Positions 62,645-64,000 of a stretch of 64,000 nt of DNA are shown in pieces. The stretch comes from Oryzomonas japonica (GTDB taxonomy: Bacteria; Desulfobacterota; Desulfuromonadia; Geobacterales; Pseudopelobacteraceae), in assembly GCF_008802365.1 (NCBI RefSeq), contig NZ_VZQZ01000001.1, forward strand, positions 558,001 to 622,000, in the 5' to 3' direction. How positions within the stretch are numbered: the first letter of the stretch is position 1; each line of letters starts with the position of its first letter. Made by a program: the position numbers and the translations under genes. The notes beneath the pieces were generated by a model. The model saw only the letters and a program-made list of their open reading frames with translations, did not search any database and was not told where the DNA came from.

Positions 62645-64000
62645 ATGACTACGATCAGCATGAAAATCACCGGCATGTCCTGTGCCAATTGCGCCGCCCG
62701 GATCGAGAAGGAGATCGGAAAACAGCCCGGCGTCTCCACGGCAACCGTCAACTTTGCCATGGAAGAGTTGGTCGTCGGCTTCGATGAAGCTGTTGTTTCG
62801 CTGGAGGAGATCGCCGGCCGCGTCGAGAAGCTCGGGTACGGCGCGATCCGCCCCGAACCGGCCGATGAGTTGACCTTCGGTGTCCAGGGCCTGCACTGCG
62901 CCTCCTGCGTCAACCGGCTGGAAAAGAAGTTGCTGGAAAACCCGGCCGTCAGCGCCGCCATCGTCAACCTGGCCGCTGAAACCGGGTTTGTGCGTTTCGA
63001 TCCGCATCAAGTCGGCATGGCGGATATCTTTGCCATGGTTCACGAGGCCGGCTACACCCCGGTTGAGCTGCATGGCGCCGAGGCCTCGGCCGACGATGCG
63101 CTCCGCCTGCAACGCAACTGGTTCCTCTTCTCCCTGGCCGCCTCGCTGCCGATCATGCTTACCATGGGCGTCCATGCCAACCGGGCCGTGATGCAGCTCA
63201 ACCTGCTTCTGGCCACGGCGGTCCAGTTCTCGGCCGGCCTGACCTTTTACCGCGGCGCCTGGAGCGCCTTGAAAAATCGCAGCGCCAACATGGATGTACT
63301 GGTGGCCCTGGGGACCTCGGCAGCCTATTTCTACTCGCTCCTGGCTTATGCCGGCCTGTTGGGGCCCCATCGGGAGGTGTTCTTCGAAACCTCGGCCATG
63401 CTTATTGCCTTCATCCGCCTGGGCAAGTACCTGGAGGCCCGGGCACGGGGCAAGGCCGGCGAGGCGCTGAAGAAGCTGCTCCACCTCCAGGCCGATAAGG
63501 CCCGCCTGGTTACGGAGGAGGGGGAGCGGGAGGTGCCGGCATCCCTGATCCGTGTGGGCGACGTGGTACTGGTGCGGCCAGGCCAGGCGATCCCGGTGGA
63601 CGGCGAGGTCATCGAGGGGAACGGCGCCGTGGACGAGTCCATGGTGACCGGAGAATCCCTGCCGGTGGAAAAGAAGGTCGGCGACACGGTGACTGGGGCC
63701 ACCATCAATAGAAACGGCGTCCTGCGGGTCCGGGCCACCCGGGTCGGTGAGGCCACCCTCCTCTCCCAGATCGTCCGCATGGTCCGGGAGGCCCAGGGGG
63801 ACAAGGCTCCCATCCAGCGGTTCGCCGACGCCGTTTCCGGCTGGTTTGTGCCGGTGGTGCTCATCCTCTCTCTTGCGACATTTTCCATCTGGTTCTATAC
63901 CCTCCACGCCGGTTTCCTGGCGGCCTTCCGTTTTGCCATCGCCGTGGTGGTGATCGCCTGCCCCTGCGCCATGGGGCTTGCCACGCCGACCGCCATCATG
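62645..64000 (+). CDS. copA: copper-translocating P-type ATPase (3' end outside window)
   Basis: 452 residues visible to the window edge. Two heavy-metal-associated domains: [13 protein letters not shown] at 11-23 and [13 protein letters not shown] at 81-93, each with the CxxC metal site. Membrane helices follow (starting about 160), the phosphatase loop [16 protein letters not shown] in the actuator domain, and the transmembrane metal motif [11 protein letters not shown] near residue 438. The phosphorylation site DKTGT would follow outside the window. Exports Cu+ from the cytosol. GGAAAG is 8 nt before the ATG. No CueR or chaperone gene in the visible part. Confidence 0.95.
   Translation, partial: MTTISMKITGMSCANCAARIEKEIGKQPGVSTATVNFAMEELVVGFDEAVVSLEEIAGRVEKLGYGAIRPEPADELTFGVQGLHCASCVNRLEKKLLENPAVSAAIVNLAAETGFVRFDPHQVGMADIFAMVHEAGYTPVELHGAEASADDALRLQRNWFLFSLAASLPIMLTMGVHANRAVMQLNLLLATAVQFSAGLTFYRGAWSALKNRSANMDVLVALGTSAAYFYSLLAYAGLLGPHREVFFETSAMLIAFIRLGKYLEARARGKAGEALKKLLHLQADKARLVTEEGEREVPASLIRVGDVVLVRPGQAIPVDGEVIEGNGAVDESMVTGESLPVEKKVGDTVTGATINRNGVLRVRATRVGEATLLSQIVRMVREAQGDKAPIQRFADAVSGWFVPVVLILSLATFSIWFYTLHAGFLAAFRFAIAVVVIACPCAMGLATPTAIM

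Overview
This is a GC-rich, gene-dense chromosomal window, most likely from a Geobacter-type member of the Desulfuromonadales. The taxon is inferred from gene content: a multiheme c-type cytochrome paired with a periplasmic flavoprotein, a GEMM riboswitch of the form known from Geobacter, an MglAB pair, several sigma-54 activators, bacteriohemerythrins, a nifR3-ntrB-ntrC cluster and a DUF4382 lipoprotein. There is no large genomic island, prophage, CRISPR array or rRNA operon. Mobile-type sequence is limited to a 138-bp repeat family and one small cassette with inverted repeats.

Layout. 1-3.1 kb: the 3' part of a LysR regulator, an orphan pseudopilin, a small secreted protein, and a DUF4382 lipoprotein behind a GEMM riboswitch/terminator. 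3.2-11 kb: a XylR/DmpR-like sigma-54 activator with a V4R sensor, divergent from a tetraheme cytochrome, a secreted flavoprotein reductase, a porin and an FG-GAP protein. A -24/-12 promoter lies in the divergent gap, so this reads as one regulated extracytoplasmic respiratory module for an unknown acceptor. A hemerythrin-like protein follows. 11-16.4 kb: an MFS transporter, tRNA-Arg and tRNA-Phe, an AhbD-like radical SAM protein, mglB-mglA plus a third gene, tRNA-Ser and a DUF2155 lipoprotein. 16.3-23.2 kb: housekeeping genes (rnhA, plsC, Nudix, EAL-HDOD, an RF-like rescue factor, mutS2, HNH, HAD). 23.2-32.6 kb: a LysR/MFS pair, DJ-1, CDP-diacylglycerol pyrophosphatase, SMR, an RND efflux pair and an isochorismatase.

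32.7-37.5 kb: ntrC, ntrB and dusB/nifR3 on the minus strand, divergent from a tatA/B gene, then hsp20. 37.6-44.8 kb: mixed metabolic genes, including a crotonase, a Tat-exported aldo/keto reductase with an Fe-S tail, a divergent MoaE-like protein, DUF1847, an M50-like protease and an HDOD protein. 45-54 kb: ligA, an HD hydrolase, pdhA-pdhB-pdhC interrupted by a zinc-ribbon cassette between 40-bp inverted repeats, a Lon-like protease and a bacteriohemerythrin. 54.5-64 kb: a SAP protein, purC, ppiD, a LOG protein, a PBP transpeptidase, lpxH, UPF0158, an AI-2E family permease, and a copper P-type ATPase that runs off the window.

The observations most worth following are the split flavocytochrome module, whose flavoprotein has lost the fumarate-binding residues; the riboswitch, with A at the ligand-selectivity position; the 138-bp repeat with compensatory changes in its terminal stem; the cassette inside the pdh operon; and three genes that look leaderless. 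All alignments were made by eye; no database search was run.
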